In this document: positions 53,554 through 62,708 of the stretch, one piece after another
How positions within the stretch are numbered: position 1 is the first letter of the stretch
Layout: the number at the start of each line of letters is the position of its first letter
DNA from: Paenibacillus pedocola
Lineage (GTDB): Bacteria; Bacillota; Bacilli; Paenibacillales; Paenibacillaceae
Reading direction: 5' to 3'
Assembly (NCBI RefSeq): GCF_031599675.1
Contig: NZ_CP134223.1
Location: 4,092,001 to 4,156,000, forward strand
DNA: 64,000 nucleotides
Made by a program: the position numbers and the translations under genes
Notes under the pieces: generated by a model
What the model was told of the DNA's origin: nothing
Seen by the model: only the letters and a program-made list of their open reading frames with translations
The model's database searches: none

Positions 53554-54156
53554 TTAAGAGAACAGCTTCGCCGCATGACGCTCTTCATAAGCTGCGATTT
53601 CATCCGCATGCTTCAGTGTCAGGCCGATATCATCAAGCCCCTGCAGCAGGAACTGGCGGCGGTGCTCATCCAGCTCAAAGCTGATGGTAAGTCCATACTC
53701 ATCACTGAGTTTATTGTTCTCCAGATCCACTGTCAGGCTGTACCCTTCATGCTCAGCAGTACGGTTGAACAGCTCATCCACCTGTGACTCCGACAGTTTG
53801 ATCGGCAGGATGCCGTTCTTAAAGCAGTTGTTATAAAAAATATCGGCATAGGATGGTGCAATCACCACTCTGAAGCCATAGTCCATAATTGCCCATGGCG
53901 CATGCTCCCGGGATGACCCGCAGCCAAAGTTAGCCCGCGAGATCAGTACGGATGCCCCCTGATAACGCGGTTTGTTCATTTCAAAAGCGTCATTGTCATT
54001 GCCGGCTTCGTCAAAACGCCATTCATAGAACAGAAATTGTCCGAACCCGGTCCGTTCAATCCGTTTCAAAAACTGTTTTGGAATAATAGCATCTGTATCC
54101 ACATTTACCCGGTCGACCGGGGCAACGATTCCCGTTAATTTTTTGAAAGCTTCCAT
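53554..54156 (-). CDS. leuD: 3-isopropylmalate dehydratase small subunit
   Basis: A 200-residue swivel-domain subunit of isopropylmalate isomerase: [64 protein letters not shown] are family signatures. With LeuC it converts 2- to 3-isopropylmalate in leucine synthesis. It lies 33 bp after leuC. No leuA or leuB is in the window. Confidence 0.96.
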   Translation of the reverse strand: MEAFKKLTGIVAPVDRVNVDTDAIIPKQFLKRIERTGFGQFLFYEWRFDEAGNDNDAFEMNKPRYQGASVLISRANFGCGSSREHAPWAIMDYGFRVVIAPSYADIFYNNCFKNGILPIKLSESQVDELFNRTAEHEGYSLTVDLENNKLSDEYGLTISFELDEHRRQFLLQGLDDIGLTLKHADEIAAYEERHAAKLFS

Positions 54157-54189
54157 ATTGTTATTTCCTCCCGCTCTCTCTCAAAGTTT

Positions 54190-55614
54190 CTATGCGTTGA
54201 CGGCTTCCGTCTTATAATTCCAGTCACGTACGTCAGTGAACCGTCCTTTGATTGCCGCCGCAGCCGCCATCGCCGGAGAAACAAGGTGCGTACGTCCGCC
54301 GCGTCCCTGGCGTCCTTCAAAGTTGCGGTTCGACGTCGAAGCGCAGCGCTGTCCAGGCTGCAGAACATCAGGGTTCATCGCCAGACACATACTGCAGCCT
54401 GCTTCACGCCATTCGAAGCCCGCTTCGGTGAATATTTTGTCGAGGCCTTCTTTCTCCGCCTGCATCTTCACACGCCCGGAGCCGGGAACAACAATTGCCG
54501 TAACTTTATCAGACACCTTGTGGCCTCTTGCCACCTGAGCGGCAGCCCGCAGGTCTTCGATCCGTCCGTTGGTGCAGGAGCCGATAAAGACATAATCGAT
54601 GCCGATTTCAGAGATCGGCGTACCTGGTGCCAAATCCATATATTCAAGTGCTTTTTCAGCAGCTTTACGTTCATTTTCGGTGGTGAAATCTGCAGGGTTA
54701 GGCACACTCGAAGTGATGTCCGTACCCATACCCGGACTAGTACCCCAGGTTACCTGCGGAATCAGTGTTTCCACGTCGAATTCTACAACAGTATCGTACT
54801 GGGCACCTTCATCACTAACCAGACTTCTCCAAGAAGCAACAGCAGCATCGTAGGCTTCGCCTTGCGGCACATACTCACGTCCGCGCAGATATTCAAAAGT
54901 TGTCTCATCCGGTGCAATCAGGCCAGCTCTCGCTCCGCCTTCAATCGACATGTTGCAGACGGTCATCCGCTCTTCCATCGACAGCTCACGAATCGCTTCG
55001 CCGGTATATTCAATAACATAACCGGTAGCAAAATCAGTACCGTATTTAGCAATGACGCCGAGAATCATATCCTTGGCAGTTACTCCCTTGTTGCGTTTGC
55101 CGGTAAAGCGGACTTCCATTGTTTTGGCTTTGGACTGCTGCAGACACTGGGTAGCCAGTACATGCTCAACTTCACTTGTTCCAATGCCGAAGGCCAGTGC
55201 GCCGAATGCCCCGTGTGTGGAGGTATGGCTGTCGCCGCAGACAATCGTTTTGCCGGGATGGGTCAAGCCGATTTCCGGTCCCATAACGTGTACGACACCC
55301 TGGTCGATATCGTTCAGGTCAAACAGTCTGACTCCGAAATCGCGGCAGTTCTGCGACAATGTGTCAATCTGCTGCTTGGAGATCGGGTCCGTAATATTGA
55401 AACGGTCCTTAGTTGGAACATTGTGGTCCATCGTTGCAAAGGTCAGCTCCGGGCGGCGGACCTTGCGGCCGCTTAAGCGGAGCCCTTCAAAAGCCTGCGG
55501 AGAAGTAACCTCATGCACCAAATGCAGGTCAATATAGATGATGCTAGGTTTGCCTTCCTCTTGATGAATTACGTGATTATCCCAAATTTTCTCAAACATT
55601 GTCTTGTTGCCCAT
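54190..55614 (-). CDS. leuC: 3-isopropylmalate dehydratase large subunit
   Basis: A 474-residue aconitase-superfamily subunit. The cluster ligands are seen in [12 protein letters not shown] and [11 protein letters not shown], with [31 protein letters not shown] and ATMDHNVPT as substrate-site motifs. It binds the 4Fe-4S cluster that activates the dehydration step. It is first in leuCD, divergent from a LysR-type regulator with paired LTTR boxes between; CodY or T-box control was not seen. Confidence 0.97.
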   Translation of the reverse strand: MGNKTMFEKIWDNHVIHQEEGKPSIIYIDLHLVHEVTSPQAFEGLRLSGRKVRRPELTFATMDHNVPTKDRFNITDPISKQQIDTLSQNCRDFGVRLFDLNDIDQGVVHVMGPEIGLTHPGKTIVCGDSHTSTHGAFGALAFGIGTSEVEHVLATQCLQQSKAKTMEVRFTGKRNKGVTAKDMILGVIAKYGTDFATGYVIEYTGEAIRELSMEERMTVCNMSIEGGARAGLIAPDETTFEYLRGREYVPQGEAYDAAVASWRSLVSDEGAQYDTVVEFDVETLIPQVTWGTSPGMGTDITSSVPNPADFTTENERKAAEKALEYMDLAPGTPISEIGIDYVFIGSCTNGRIEDLRAAAQVARGHKVSDKVTAIVVPGSGRVKMQAEKEGLDKIFTEAGFEWREAGCSMCLAMNPDVLQPGQRCASTSNRNFEGRQGRGGRTHLVSPAMAAAAAIKGRFTDVRDWNYKTEAVNA

Positions 55615-55731
55615 GGTTTCACCTCATATAGTAGAATCGTTCATTTGGAAGAGAGCGTGGAGTCTCTCTTGAATGATCTAAATATAACATCGTGTTGTTT
55701 ATAATTCCAAGATATGATTTCTATAAAAGCA

Positions 55732-55823
55732 ATAGGTTTAACCTATAAGCCAACTCTTAATATGAAAGAGCAGATGTTACATAGTAGACTATATTAAAAC
55801 AGGTTTCTATAGGCTATACTTAT
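55732..55823. promoter_or_regulatory. Two LTTR-type boxes between leuC and lysR
   Basis: ATAGGTTTAACCTAT (55732-55746; 7-bp arms around one base) and ATAGGCTATACTTAT (55809-55823, ATAG-N7-TTAT) sit 77 bp apart in the divergent region. The ATA-rich T-N11-A layout is that of LysR-type operators; the second overlaps the regulator's own promoter region. Confidence 0.65.
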
Positions 55824-55853
55824 AAGTAATCTATATCAATCGAGGAGTAAAAT

Positions 55854-56765
55854 ATGGAACTTAGACAATTGCAGTATGCGCTGCAAATTGCAGCGGAGCG
55901 GAATTTCTCACGTGCTGCGGACAAGCTGCATGTAGCCCAGCCGTCACTCAGCCAGCAGCTGTCCAAGCTGGAGAAGGAGCTTGGCGTTATGCTGTTTCAG
56001 CGCAATACCAGCTCAGTAGAGCTGACCCACGCCGGAGAGAAATTTGTTGAGCAGGCTGAAGCAATAATCGGTGCTGTAGAGCTGCTGCGCCAGGAAATGT
56101 CTGATATTTCACAGCTGCGCACCGGCCGTGTTGTGGTCGGAAGCATGCCGATTACCGGAGCACATCTGCTGCCCCATGTACTGCCTGTGTTCAAACGGAA
56201 ATATGCGGAGCTTGAGATTTCACTGCTTGAGGACTCTTCTATGAATCTTGAAAAGCTTACTGCCAGCGGCCAGACGGATTTAAGCCTGCTCTCCCTCCCC
56301 CTGGAGATTCCAACGCTGGCCTATGAAGTGCTTGGAGAGGAACGGATCGACCTGGCGGTACCGCCAGAACACCCGCTGGCATCCCGCAGTGCCCAAGGGA
56401 TCCGGACAGCTCTGGAAGAACTGAAGGACGAGCCGTTTATCGTGCTGAAAGAAGGGCAGGGCTTCCGCAAAATGACGGTAGAGCTATGCCGTGAAGCCGG
56501 GTTCGAACCGCGGATCGTCTTCGAGAGTAACAATATGGAGACAGTGCAGTCGCTCGTCGCCACAGGGATGGGAGTTACACTCGTCCCCCATTTCATCGCC
56601 CGTGCACCGCGCAGTGAATTCGTGCCTGTCTACTTGCCGCTGGCCGAGCCTGTACCCAGCCGTACACTGGTTATCGCCTACCGCCGAGGCCGCTATTTGT
56701 CCAAGGCCGCTGAGGTTTTTATTGAAACCTTCAAAACAACCGTAGCCGGCCTGACGGACGTGTAA
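55854..56765 (+). CDS. LysR-family transcriptional regulator, divergent to leuCD
   Basis: A 303-residue LysR-type regulator: N-terminal winged helix MELRQLQYALQIAAERNFSR, AADKLHVAQPSLSQQLSKLE and a C-terminal co-inducer domain (GRVVVGSMPITGAHLLPHVLPVFK; VATGMGVTLVPHF). It is divergent from leuC with two LTTR boxes between, so it likely activates leuCD and represses itself, perhaps responding to an isopropylmalate-like metabolite (inference). ATG behind GAGGAG. Close relatives in Bacillus include CcpC/CitR-type regulators of aconitase-like genes, which fits LeuC as an aconitase homologue. Confidence 0.88.
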   Translation: MELRQLQYALQIAAERNFSRAADKLHVAQPSLSQQLSKLEKELGVMLFQRNTSSVELTHAGEKFVEQAEAIIGAVELLRQEMSDISQLRTGRVVVGSMPITGAHLLPHVLPVFKRKYAELEISLLEDSSMNLEKLTASGQTDLSLLSLPLEIPTLAYEVLGEERIDLAVPPEHPLASRSAQGIRTALEELKDEPFIVLKEGQGFRKMTVELCREAGFEPRIVFESNNMETVQSLVATGMGVTLVPHFIARAPRSEFVPVYLPLAEPVPSRTLVIAYRRGRYLSKAAEVFIETFKTTVAGLTDV

Positions 56766-56834
56766 CGAGCCCAAAAATATTCCAGTATACACCCTTTGCA
56801 AACGACACACTGCCATGGTATTCTAAATGTCAAA

Positions 56835-57080
56835 TAGTGAAACGTGCAGACGGGACCAGTAAGAAATGTCTCTATCCGTGAGCAGAGAGTAAATTCCGGA
56901 AGGCTGAGAGAATTTACCACGGTTGTTATTTCTGAATCCTACCCCCGAGCGGCCTGCCTTCTGCAGGACGGAAACTCCCGTTATGAGAATGAAGTCGGAT
57001 GATCCCTCATCAATGAAGGTGGTACCGCGGAAGTTAATCAAGCTTTCGTCCTTTGCTAAGTCTTAGGATGGGGGCTTTTT
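56835..57080 (+). ncRNA. T-box riboswitch (proline) upstream of proBAC
   Basis: Classical T-box leader. Stem I has AGTA (near 56861) and GAA before the specifier (loop-E partners), AGAGAG and GGCTG apical motifs; the specifier reads CCT at 56938-56940, a proline codon. The T-box itself is AAGGTGGTACCGCGG (57016-57030); its UGGU would pair with NCCA of tRNA whose discriminator is A, as in tRNA-Pro. A terminator hairpin (57041-57075) followed by five Ts ends it. Uncharged tRNA-Pro should stabilise the antiterminator and turn on proline synthesis. Confidence 0.95.
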
Positions 57081-57128
57081 GTCGTTTTCAGGTTTATGTT
57101 TTTTATTCTGAAAGGGAAGTGAAGACAA

Positions 57129-58232
57129 TTGACGACACGTATAGTAGTCAAAATAGGCAGCAGTTCGCTCACCGGCCCTGAAGGCGGATTAAACCGCGAG
57201 GCAGTGGCCTTCTTCGCCGCAGAGATTGCTGCACTAAAGAAGGATGGCTGTGAGGTGCTGCTGGTAACCTCCGGAGCGGTAGCCGCCGGCTTCCGTGGTA
57301 TCGGCTATCCGTCCCGTCCGAAGCTCCTGCACGAGAAGCAGGCCGCAGCCGCAGTCGGACAGGTTATGCTGATGCAGGCCTATCAGGAGGCTTTCGGACA
57401 GCATGGCCTGCCGACCGCCCAGATTCTGCTGACCCGCACCGACTTCTGCAGCCGGCGGGCGATGAACAACGCTATGATGACGGTCGAGGAGCTGCTCCGG
57501 CAAGGCGCTGTTCCCGTATTCAATGAGAACGACACTGTATCGGTCGATGAGCTGAAGTTCGGGGACAATGATACGTTGTCGGCGCTGGTCGCGAACCTCC
57601 TGAAAGCCTCCCGGCTCCTGGTGCTTACGGACATGGACGGATTATATAGCGGCGATCCCCGCAAGAATCCCGATGCCGTCCGCTACAGTCACGTGAAGGA
57701 GATCACTCCTGAAATCTATGCCTTCGCAGGCGGAGCTGGCTCCAGCGTGGGAACTGGCGGCATGCGCTCCAAAATTGATGCTGCCAAAATCGCCACCAGA
57801 GGCGGAGTGCCCGTGTTTATCGGCAGAGCCACTGAACCCGGAGATTTACGGCTGGCTGCAGCAGGAACGGGAAAAGGGACGTATTTTGATACCACTCTCT
57901 CCTCATTGCCCGTCAAAAAGCAGTGGCTCGGTTTCATGTCGACTCCGCTCGGCTCTTTATATGTGGATGAAGGAGCCGTTGAAGCGCTGCTCCACGGCGG
58001 CCATAGCCTCCTACCGGTCGGTGTTAGACGGATCGAAGGCAGCTTTCATTCCGGAGATGTGGTTGAAGTACTCGGTCCCGATGCTACCTTGCTTGGCCGG
58101 GGCATCGTAAACTATGATGACACCCAGCTGCGCAGCATTCAGGGTCTGCCCAGCCGCGAGATCGTCCCGAAGCTCGGTGAAGTCCACCGTCTCGAGGTGA
58201 TTCACCGCGATGAATGGATTACGCTACGATAA
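57129..58232 (+). CDS. proB: Glutamate 5-kinase
   Basis: A 367-residue kinase that phosphorylates glutamate, first step of proline synthesis. Amino-acid kinase fold (about 1-255): VVKIGSSSLTGPEGGLN, LLVTSGAVAAGF, NENDTVSVDELKFGDNDTLSA and GTGGMRSKIDAAKIA; a C-terminal PUA domain (about 275-355). TTG start with GGGAAGTGAAG upstream. The PUA-containing form is the feedback-inhibited type. It is read from the proline T-box leader and overlaps nothing; proA starts 22 bases after its stop. Confidence 0.95.
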   Translation: MTTRIVVKIGSSSLTGPEGGLNREAVAFFAAEIAALKKDGCEVLLVTSGAVAAGFRGIGYPSRPKLLHEKQAAAAVGQVMLMQAYQEAFGQHGLPTAQILLTRTDFCSRRAMNNAMMTVEELLRQGAVPVFNENDTVSVDELKFGDNDTLSALVANLLKASRLLVLTDMDGLYSGDPRKNPDAVRYSHVKEITPEIYAFAGGAGSSVGTGGMRSKIDAAKIATRGGVPVFIGRATEPGDLRLAAAGTGKGTYFDTTLSSLPVKKQWLGFMSTPLGSLYVDEGAVEALLHGGHSLLPVGVRRIEGSFHSGDVVEVLGPDATLLGRGIVNYDDTQLRSIQGLPSREIVPKLGEVHRLEVIHRDEWITLR

Positions 58233-58254
58233 ACAATTTACAGGAGGGAAAGAT

Positions 58255-59502
58255 ATGAGTGAAGTCGTTACTAAAGCCTCATTGGCGAAAGAGACCACAG
58301 GGATACTTGCAAGCCTAACCACTGGCCAGAAAAATGAAGCACTGCTTGTCATGGCTGCAGCATTGCGGCGCGAAGCCTCCGCTATTATTGCCGCCAATCT
58401 GGAAGACCTGGAACGCGGGCGTCTCGCCGGCACTCCGGAATCGATGCTTGACCGTCTGGCACTGGATGTCAGCCGGATAGACGCAATTTCGGAGGGATTG
58501 CAGCAAATCGCTGTCTTACCTGACCCTATCGGCGACACCCTCGAAACGATTGAACGTCCGAACGGTCTATCGATCGAGAAAATCCGCGTCCCGCTTGGTG
58601 TTATCGGCATCATCTATGAAGCTCGCCCTAATGTAACAGTAGATGCAGCCGGGCTGTGCCTCAAGACCGGGAATGCCGTGGTCCTGCGCGGCGGCTCTTC
58701 CGCCCTTTCGTCCAACCGAAAAATTGTCGAAGTCCTGCATAATGCTCTGGCTGAAACGTCAATCCCTGCCGCAGCCCTGCAACTGATTGAAGATCCAAAC
58801 CGTTCCTCTGTGGATGAGATGCTCAAGCTGAATGGCCTCCTCGATGTCATTATCCCGCGCGGGGGCAGCTCTCTGATTCAGAATGTTGTCCTCAATGCTA
58901 CCGTTCCGGTGATTGAAACAGGAGCAGGCATATGCCATACTTATCTGGATGCAGACAGTGACCCGGTAATGGCTGAACGGATCAGCCTTAACGCCAAAGC
59001 CCAGCGTCCGTCTGTATGTAATTCAATGGAAACGCTGCTTGTCCACCGCGACTATGCCGCTGAACATATGTTTTCGCTTGCCGAAGCCTTCCGCAAGGCA
59101 AATGTAGAATTGCGCGGCTGTCCAGAAACTGTTGCTCTGATTCCCTGGGCAGTGCCGGTAACCGCAGAGGATTATGCAACCGAGTATAATGACTATATTC
59201 TAAATATCCGGATTGTCGGCGGACTGGATGAAGCCTTACGCCATATTGCCGAATTCAGCACCAAACATTCCGAATGCATCGTAACTGAAAATGCTGAACA
59301 TGCTGCACGTTTCTTGCAGGAAGTAGACGCTGCTGCCGTTTATCATAATGCCTCTACACGTTTCACGGACGGCTTTGAATTCGGCTTCGGCGCCGAAATC
59401 GGAATCAGCACCCAAAAGCTGCATGCCCGCGGCCCGATGGGTCTGCCCGCACTCACCTCGTGCAAATATAAAATCCGCGGCAACGGTCAGATTCGGGGAT
59501 AA
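58255..59502 (+). CDS. proA: Glutamate-5-semialdehyde dehydrogenase (gamma-glutamyl phosphate reductase)
   Basis: A 415-residue NADPH-dependent reductase of the aldehyde dehydrogenase superfamily: IRVPLGVIGIIYEARPNVT, VVLRGGSSALSSN, the catalytic Cys in KAQRPSVCNSMETLL, and TRFTDGFEFGFGAEIGISTQKLHARGP split as the C-terminal hallmark. It reduces gamma-glutamyl phosphate to the semialdehyde. ATG at 58255 has GGAGGGAAAGAT upstream; the longer form from 58210 overlaps proB and is unsupported. Confidence 0.96.
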   Translation: MSEVVTKASLAKETTGILASLTTGQKNEALLVMAAALRREASAIIAANLEDLERGRLAGTPESMLDRLALDVSRIDAISEGLQQIAVLPDPIGDTLETIERPNGLSIEKIRVPLGVIGIIYEARPNVTVDAAGLCLKTGNAVVLRGGSSALSSNRKIVEVLHNALAETSIPAAALQLIEDPNRSSVDEMLKLNGLLDVIIPRGGSSLIQNVVLNATVPVIETGAGICHTYLDADSDPVMAERISLNAKAQRPSVCNSMETLLVHRDYAAEHMFSLAEAFRKANVELRGCPETVALIPWAVPVTAEDYATEYNDYILNIRIVGGLDEALRHIAEFSTKHSECIVTENAEHAARFLQEVDAAAVYHNASTRFTDGFEFGFGAEIGISTQKLHARGPMGLPALTSCKYKIRGNGQIRG

Positions 59503-59582
59503 CAGGCATACTTCCGCAGTAAATTTGCCGATGTTTATCGGCGGCAGTATGCTGAACAATACATTTAGGGGGAACTTATTGC

Positions 59583-60449
59583 ATGTGTCAGCAACCGACT
59601 ATTCCACTTATTAATGATAAAATCGTCTTCTATGGCGCCGGGTCGATGGCCGAAGCAATTGTACGGGGTATGATAGCCCGCAGCGTAATTGCTTCGGACA
59701 ATATCACGATGCTCAACCGCAGCAGCAGCGAACGGCTGGCTGAGCTGCGAAGCCGTTACGGCGTAAGGGGCAGCAATGATTCCGAACAGAAAGCTGAAAT
59801 TCTGGCAAATGCTAATGTGATTGTCCTGGCGATGAAACCAAAGGATGCCGCTGAGGCGCTTCGCGGACTCGCTCCGCTGCTCTCACCCGGACAGCTCATT
59901 GTCTCTGTTATTGCAGGCCTGACGATCCGTACGATTCAAGCCCTGCTCGGCACAACACAGCCTGTGGTGCGCACGATGCCCAACACCTCCAGTACGATCG
60001 GACTTGGAGCGACCGGCATTGCCTTCTCCAAGGAAGTTGACGACTCCGGCCGCCGCCTGGCGCTCAATATCTTTGAATCCGTCGGCATCACTTCCGTGAT
60101 TGAAGAAGAACGGATGGAAATCCTGACCGGGATCTCCGGCAGCGGACCAGCTTACATCTACTACATGATGGAAGCGATGACCGCCGCGGGTATCCGGGGC
60201 GGACTGACACCGGAGCAGAGCGCAGAGCTAACCGTGCAGAGCGTACTGGGGGCAGCCCGTATGGTACAGCAGACAGGTGAAGAACCGGCTGCCTTGCGGA
60301 AAAAGGTTACATCTCCAAACGGTGCAACACAAGCCGCGATTGAAACCCTTGAAAAAGGTGATTTCTTCGAGACGGTTATTGCAGCGGTGAACAGCTGCGC
60401 CGAACGCTCCCGTGAAATGGGCGCAGCCGTTGAGAAAGAACTACTCTAA
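59583..60449 (+). CDS. proC: Pyrroline-5-carboxylate reductase
   Basis: A 288-residue NAD(P)H enzyme making proline from pyrroline-5-carboxylate. Rossmann start IVFYGAGSMAEAIVRGMI, then LAMKPKDAAEAL, VVRTMPNTSSTIGLGATG and the dimerisation/active-site GISGSGPAYIYYMMEAM with VTSPNGATQAAIETLE. AGGGGG lies 10 bases before the ATG. Third gene of proBAC; all three steps from glutamate are thus under one T-box. Confidence 0.96.
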   Translation: MCQQPTIPLINDKIVFYGAGSMAEAIVRGMIARSVIASDNITMLNRSSSERLAELRSRYGVRGSNDSEQKAEILANANVIVLAMKPKDAAEALRGLAPLLSPGQLIVSVIAGLTIRTIQALLGTTQPVVRTMPNTSSTIGLGATGIAFSKEVDDSGRRLALNIFESVGITSVIEEERMEILTGISGSGPAYIYYMMEAMTAAGIRGGLTPEQSAELTVQSVLGAARMVQQTGEEPAALRKKVTSPNGATQAAIETLEKGDFFETVIAAVNSCAERSREMGAAVEKELL

Positions 60450-60465
60450 TCTTGCCCTTTATTAT

Positions 60466-60512
60466 GTAAAACCCGCAGGTGCTCCTCATTAAGGATGCGC
60501 CTGCGGGTTTTT
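60466..60512 (+). terminator. Intrinsic terminator of proBAC
   Basis: AACCCGCAGG...CCTGCGGGTT pair around a loop with an AAGG/CCTT extension, followed by six Ts. Confidence 0.92.
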
Positions 60513-60577
60513 TATTGTGTATCCTATTCAATCCGAATCACATAAACATACAGTCTGGTTATTAATCCTCCACCGTA

Positions 60578-60630
60578 AAAAATAACCCTATTGCACTTGG
60601 ATCAACCCAAGGCAATAGGGTTATTGCATA
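60578..60630 (-). terminator. Intrinsic terminator of ackA-asnS-dnaD operon
   Basis: AATAACCCTATTGC and GCAATAGGGTTATT form a 14-bp stem; six Us follow on the minus strand. Confidence 0.92.
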
Positions 60631-60640
60631 TCATCAATTC

Positions 60641-61369
60641 TTATCTTCCGCGGAAGTTCTGTGAGTAGTTCTTCACATCCTGGGCATTCTTTACCCGGTT
60701 GCGTGCCCATTCGAGCAAAATCCGGTCAATGTAGCGGAAGTGCACCTTCCCAGCAAATACGGATTCTTTGAGCGCAAGCAGGATGAGCTCCTCCGGATAA
60801 CGGTCCTGATCTACCCAGCCGGATATCGTCTCACATTCCATCGGCGACAGCGGACGGCCAAATTCCTTCTCAAAAATACTGAACAGGTTGCGGCTCTCCT
60901 CGGCTTCTCCGGGCGCTGCTGCAGCCGGATTTCCGGCATATCGCCCAGCTGTCCTGCTTGTCTGCGCATGACCCGCAGTCTTGCCTTGAGCAGCTTCCTG
61001 TGCAGCCTCCGCAAGATAAGCACCAAGCTTGCTGTACAATCCCGAGAAATTGTACTGCTCATAATGAATATCTCTCAGCTCGTCATTATCTCCGTCGATG
61101 CTGATGAAACCTTCCTTCATCAGCTTCTGCAGCTCCCCGGCGATTACGGATATGCTCCGTCCGGTCACATTTTGCAGTTCCTCCAGCGACGGGAATTCGA
61201 TGCCTTCCACCTGCCGGAAAGACAGCAGGTGGATAAGCAGCATCGCTTCGCTGCCGCTAAGATTCAGCTTCCGGTAATATTTTAAGAGTGCATAAGGAAT
61301 GACGGCCATCCCGTTCTGAAGACCGAAAGCTGCGCCTTCACCCCAGGTATTCCATCCTTTGCCGTCCAT
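60641..61369 (-). CDS. dnaD: DnaD-family replication initiation protein
   Basis: A 242-residue protein with the N-terminal winged-helix DDBH1-like domain (YRKLNLSGSEAMLLIHLLSF ... LEELQNVTGRSISVIAGELQKL) and a C-terminal DDBH2 domain (FEKEFGRPLSPMECETISGWV, LILLALKESVFAGKVHFRYIDRILLEW). An Ala/Gly-rich linker joins them. It helps load the replicative helicase with DnaB/DnaI. AAGGGGGC precedes the ATG; it follows asnS by 22 bases. Confidence 0.94.
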   Translation of the reverse strand: MDGKGWNTWGEGAAFGLQNGMAVIPYALLKYYRKLNLSGSEAMLLIHLLSFRQVEGIEFPSLEELQNVTGRSISVIAGELQKLMKEGFISIDGDNDELRDIHYEQYNFSGLYSKLGAYLAEAAQEAAQGKTAGHAQTSRTAGRYAGNPAAAAPGEAEESRNLFSIFEKEFGRPLSPMECETISGWVDQDRYPEELILLALKESVFAGKVHFRYIDRILLEWARNRVKNAQDVKNYSQNFRGR

Positions 61370-61391
61370 ACTCCAGCCCCCTTTGCGTTAT

Positions 61392-62687
61392 TTACGGGTA
61401 GAGACGGTACAAGGTACGCGGGAACGGTATCGTTTCACGCACATGATCCAGGCCGCAAATCCAGGCTACCGTACGCTCAAGTCCAAGGCCGAAGCCGGAG
61501 TGAGGCACAGAACCGTAGGTCCGCAAATCCATGTACCATTTATAGGTATCCATTGATAGATTATGCTCTTTGAAACGTTGCTCCAGCAGCGCAGGATCGT
61601 CGATACGCTGCGAACCGCCAATAATCTCACCATAACCCTCAGGTGCGATCATGTCTGCGCAGAGTACAACCTCTGGGCGCTCAGGATGCGGCTTCATATA
61701 GAATGCCTTGAAGGAAGCCGGATAATGCGTAATGAACACTGGTTTATCATTGGCCTCCGCAATTGCAGTTTCATGCGGTGCGCCGAAATCATCGCCCCAG
61801 GCAATCTCATGGCCATTCTCATTCAGGAACTTAATCGCATCATCATACGTAATCCGCGGGAACGGCGCTTTGATGTTCTCCAGTTTGGAGATATCACGGC
61901 CTACCGCTTCAAGCTCAGCGCGGCAGTTGGTTAATACGGATTGCACGATAAAGCTGATGAAGTCTTCCTGCACCTTGAGACTTTCTTCGTGATCCGTGAA
62001 GGCCATTTCAGGCTCGATCATCCAGAACTCAATTAAGTGACGGCGGGTCTTCGATTTTTCCGCACGGAAAGTCGGACCGAAAGAATACACCTTGCCCAGT
62101 GCCATCGCAGCAGCTTCCATGTACAGCTGGCCGCTCTGTGTCAGGTAGGCGTCCTCATCAAAATACTTCGTGTGGAACAGATTCGTGGTTCCTTCAGCCG
62201 AGGTTGGTGTCAGGATCGGCGGATCCACCTTCGTAAAGTCATTCTGATTGAAGAACTGCTGAATCGCACGGATGATCTCCGCACGGATAACGAGTACCGC
62301 ACGCTGCTTCGCGGAACGCAGCCAGAGATGACGGTGATCCATCAGGAAGTCCACGCCATGCTCCTTCGGGGTAATCGGATAATTTTCGGTGAGATGCAAC
62401 ACTTCTATTCCGGTAACAGTCATTTCATACCCGGATTGGCTGCGCGGTTCCTCACGGATAATGCCGGTCACATACAATGAGCTTTCTTGGGTGAGGCTTT
62501 TCGCATCATCCCAGACCTGCTCAGGCACTTCCGATTTCACCACAACACCCTGGATATAGCCTGTACCATCCCGAAGCTGCAGGAATTGAATTTTACCGCT
62601 GGAGCGTTTGTTGTTAACCCAACAGCCGATAACAACACTCTCTCCGACATGCTCATTCACATTCTTGATTACACTCTTGTTAGCCAT
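61392..62687 (-). CDS. asnS: Asparaginyl-tRNA synthetase
   Basis: A 431-residue class IIb synthetase. The OB-fold anticodon domain (about 1-115, [23 protein letters not shown]) precedes the catalytic domain with class II motifs: [15 protein letters not shown] (motif 1), [20 protein letters not shown] (motif 2) and [16 protein letters not shown] (motif 3). The Asn-type motif 2 and the lack of AspRS inserts support AsnRS. GAGGAGAG precedes the ATG. The gene lies between ackA and dnaD, as asnS-dnaD are paired in Bacillus. Confidence 0.96.
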   Translation of the reverse strand: MANKSVIKNVNEHVGESVVIGCWVNNKRSSGKIQFLQLRDGTGYIQGVVVKSEVPEQVWDDAKSLTQESSLYVTGIIREEPRSQSGYEMTVTGIEVLHLTENYPITPKEHGVDFLMDHRHLWLRSAKQRAVLVIRAEIIRAIQQFFNQNDFTKVDPPILTPTSAEGTTNLFHTKYFDEDAYLTQSGQLYMEAAAMALGKVYSFGPTFRAEKSKTRRHLIEFWMIEPEMAFTDHEESLKVQEDFISFIVQSVLTNCRAELEAVGRDISKLENIKAPFPRITYDDAIKFLNENGHEIAWGDDFGAPHETAIAEANDKPVFITHYPASFKAFYMKPHPERPEVVLCADMIAPEGYGEIIGGSQRIDDPALLEQRFKEHNLSMDTYKWYMDLRTYGSVPHSGFGLGLERTVAWICGLDHVRETIPFPRTLYRLYP

Positions 62688-62708
62688 GCCTAAGATCTCT
62701 CCTCTAAT

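Noticed and set aside
54286..55476. 396-codon open frame on the plus strand
   Set aside because: Antisense shadow of leuC, whose motifs and frame are unambiguous.
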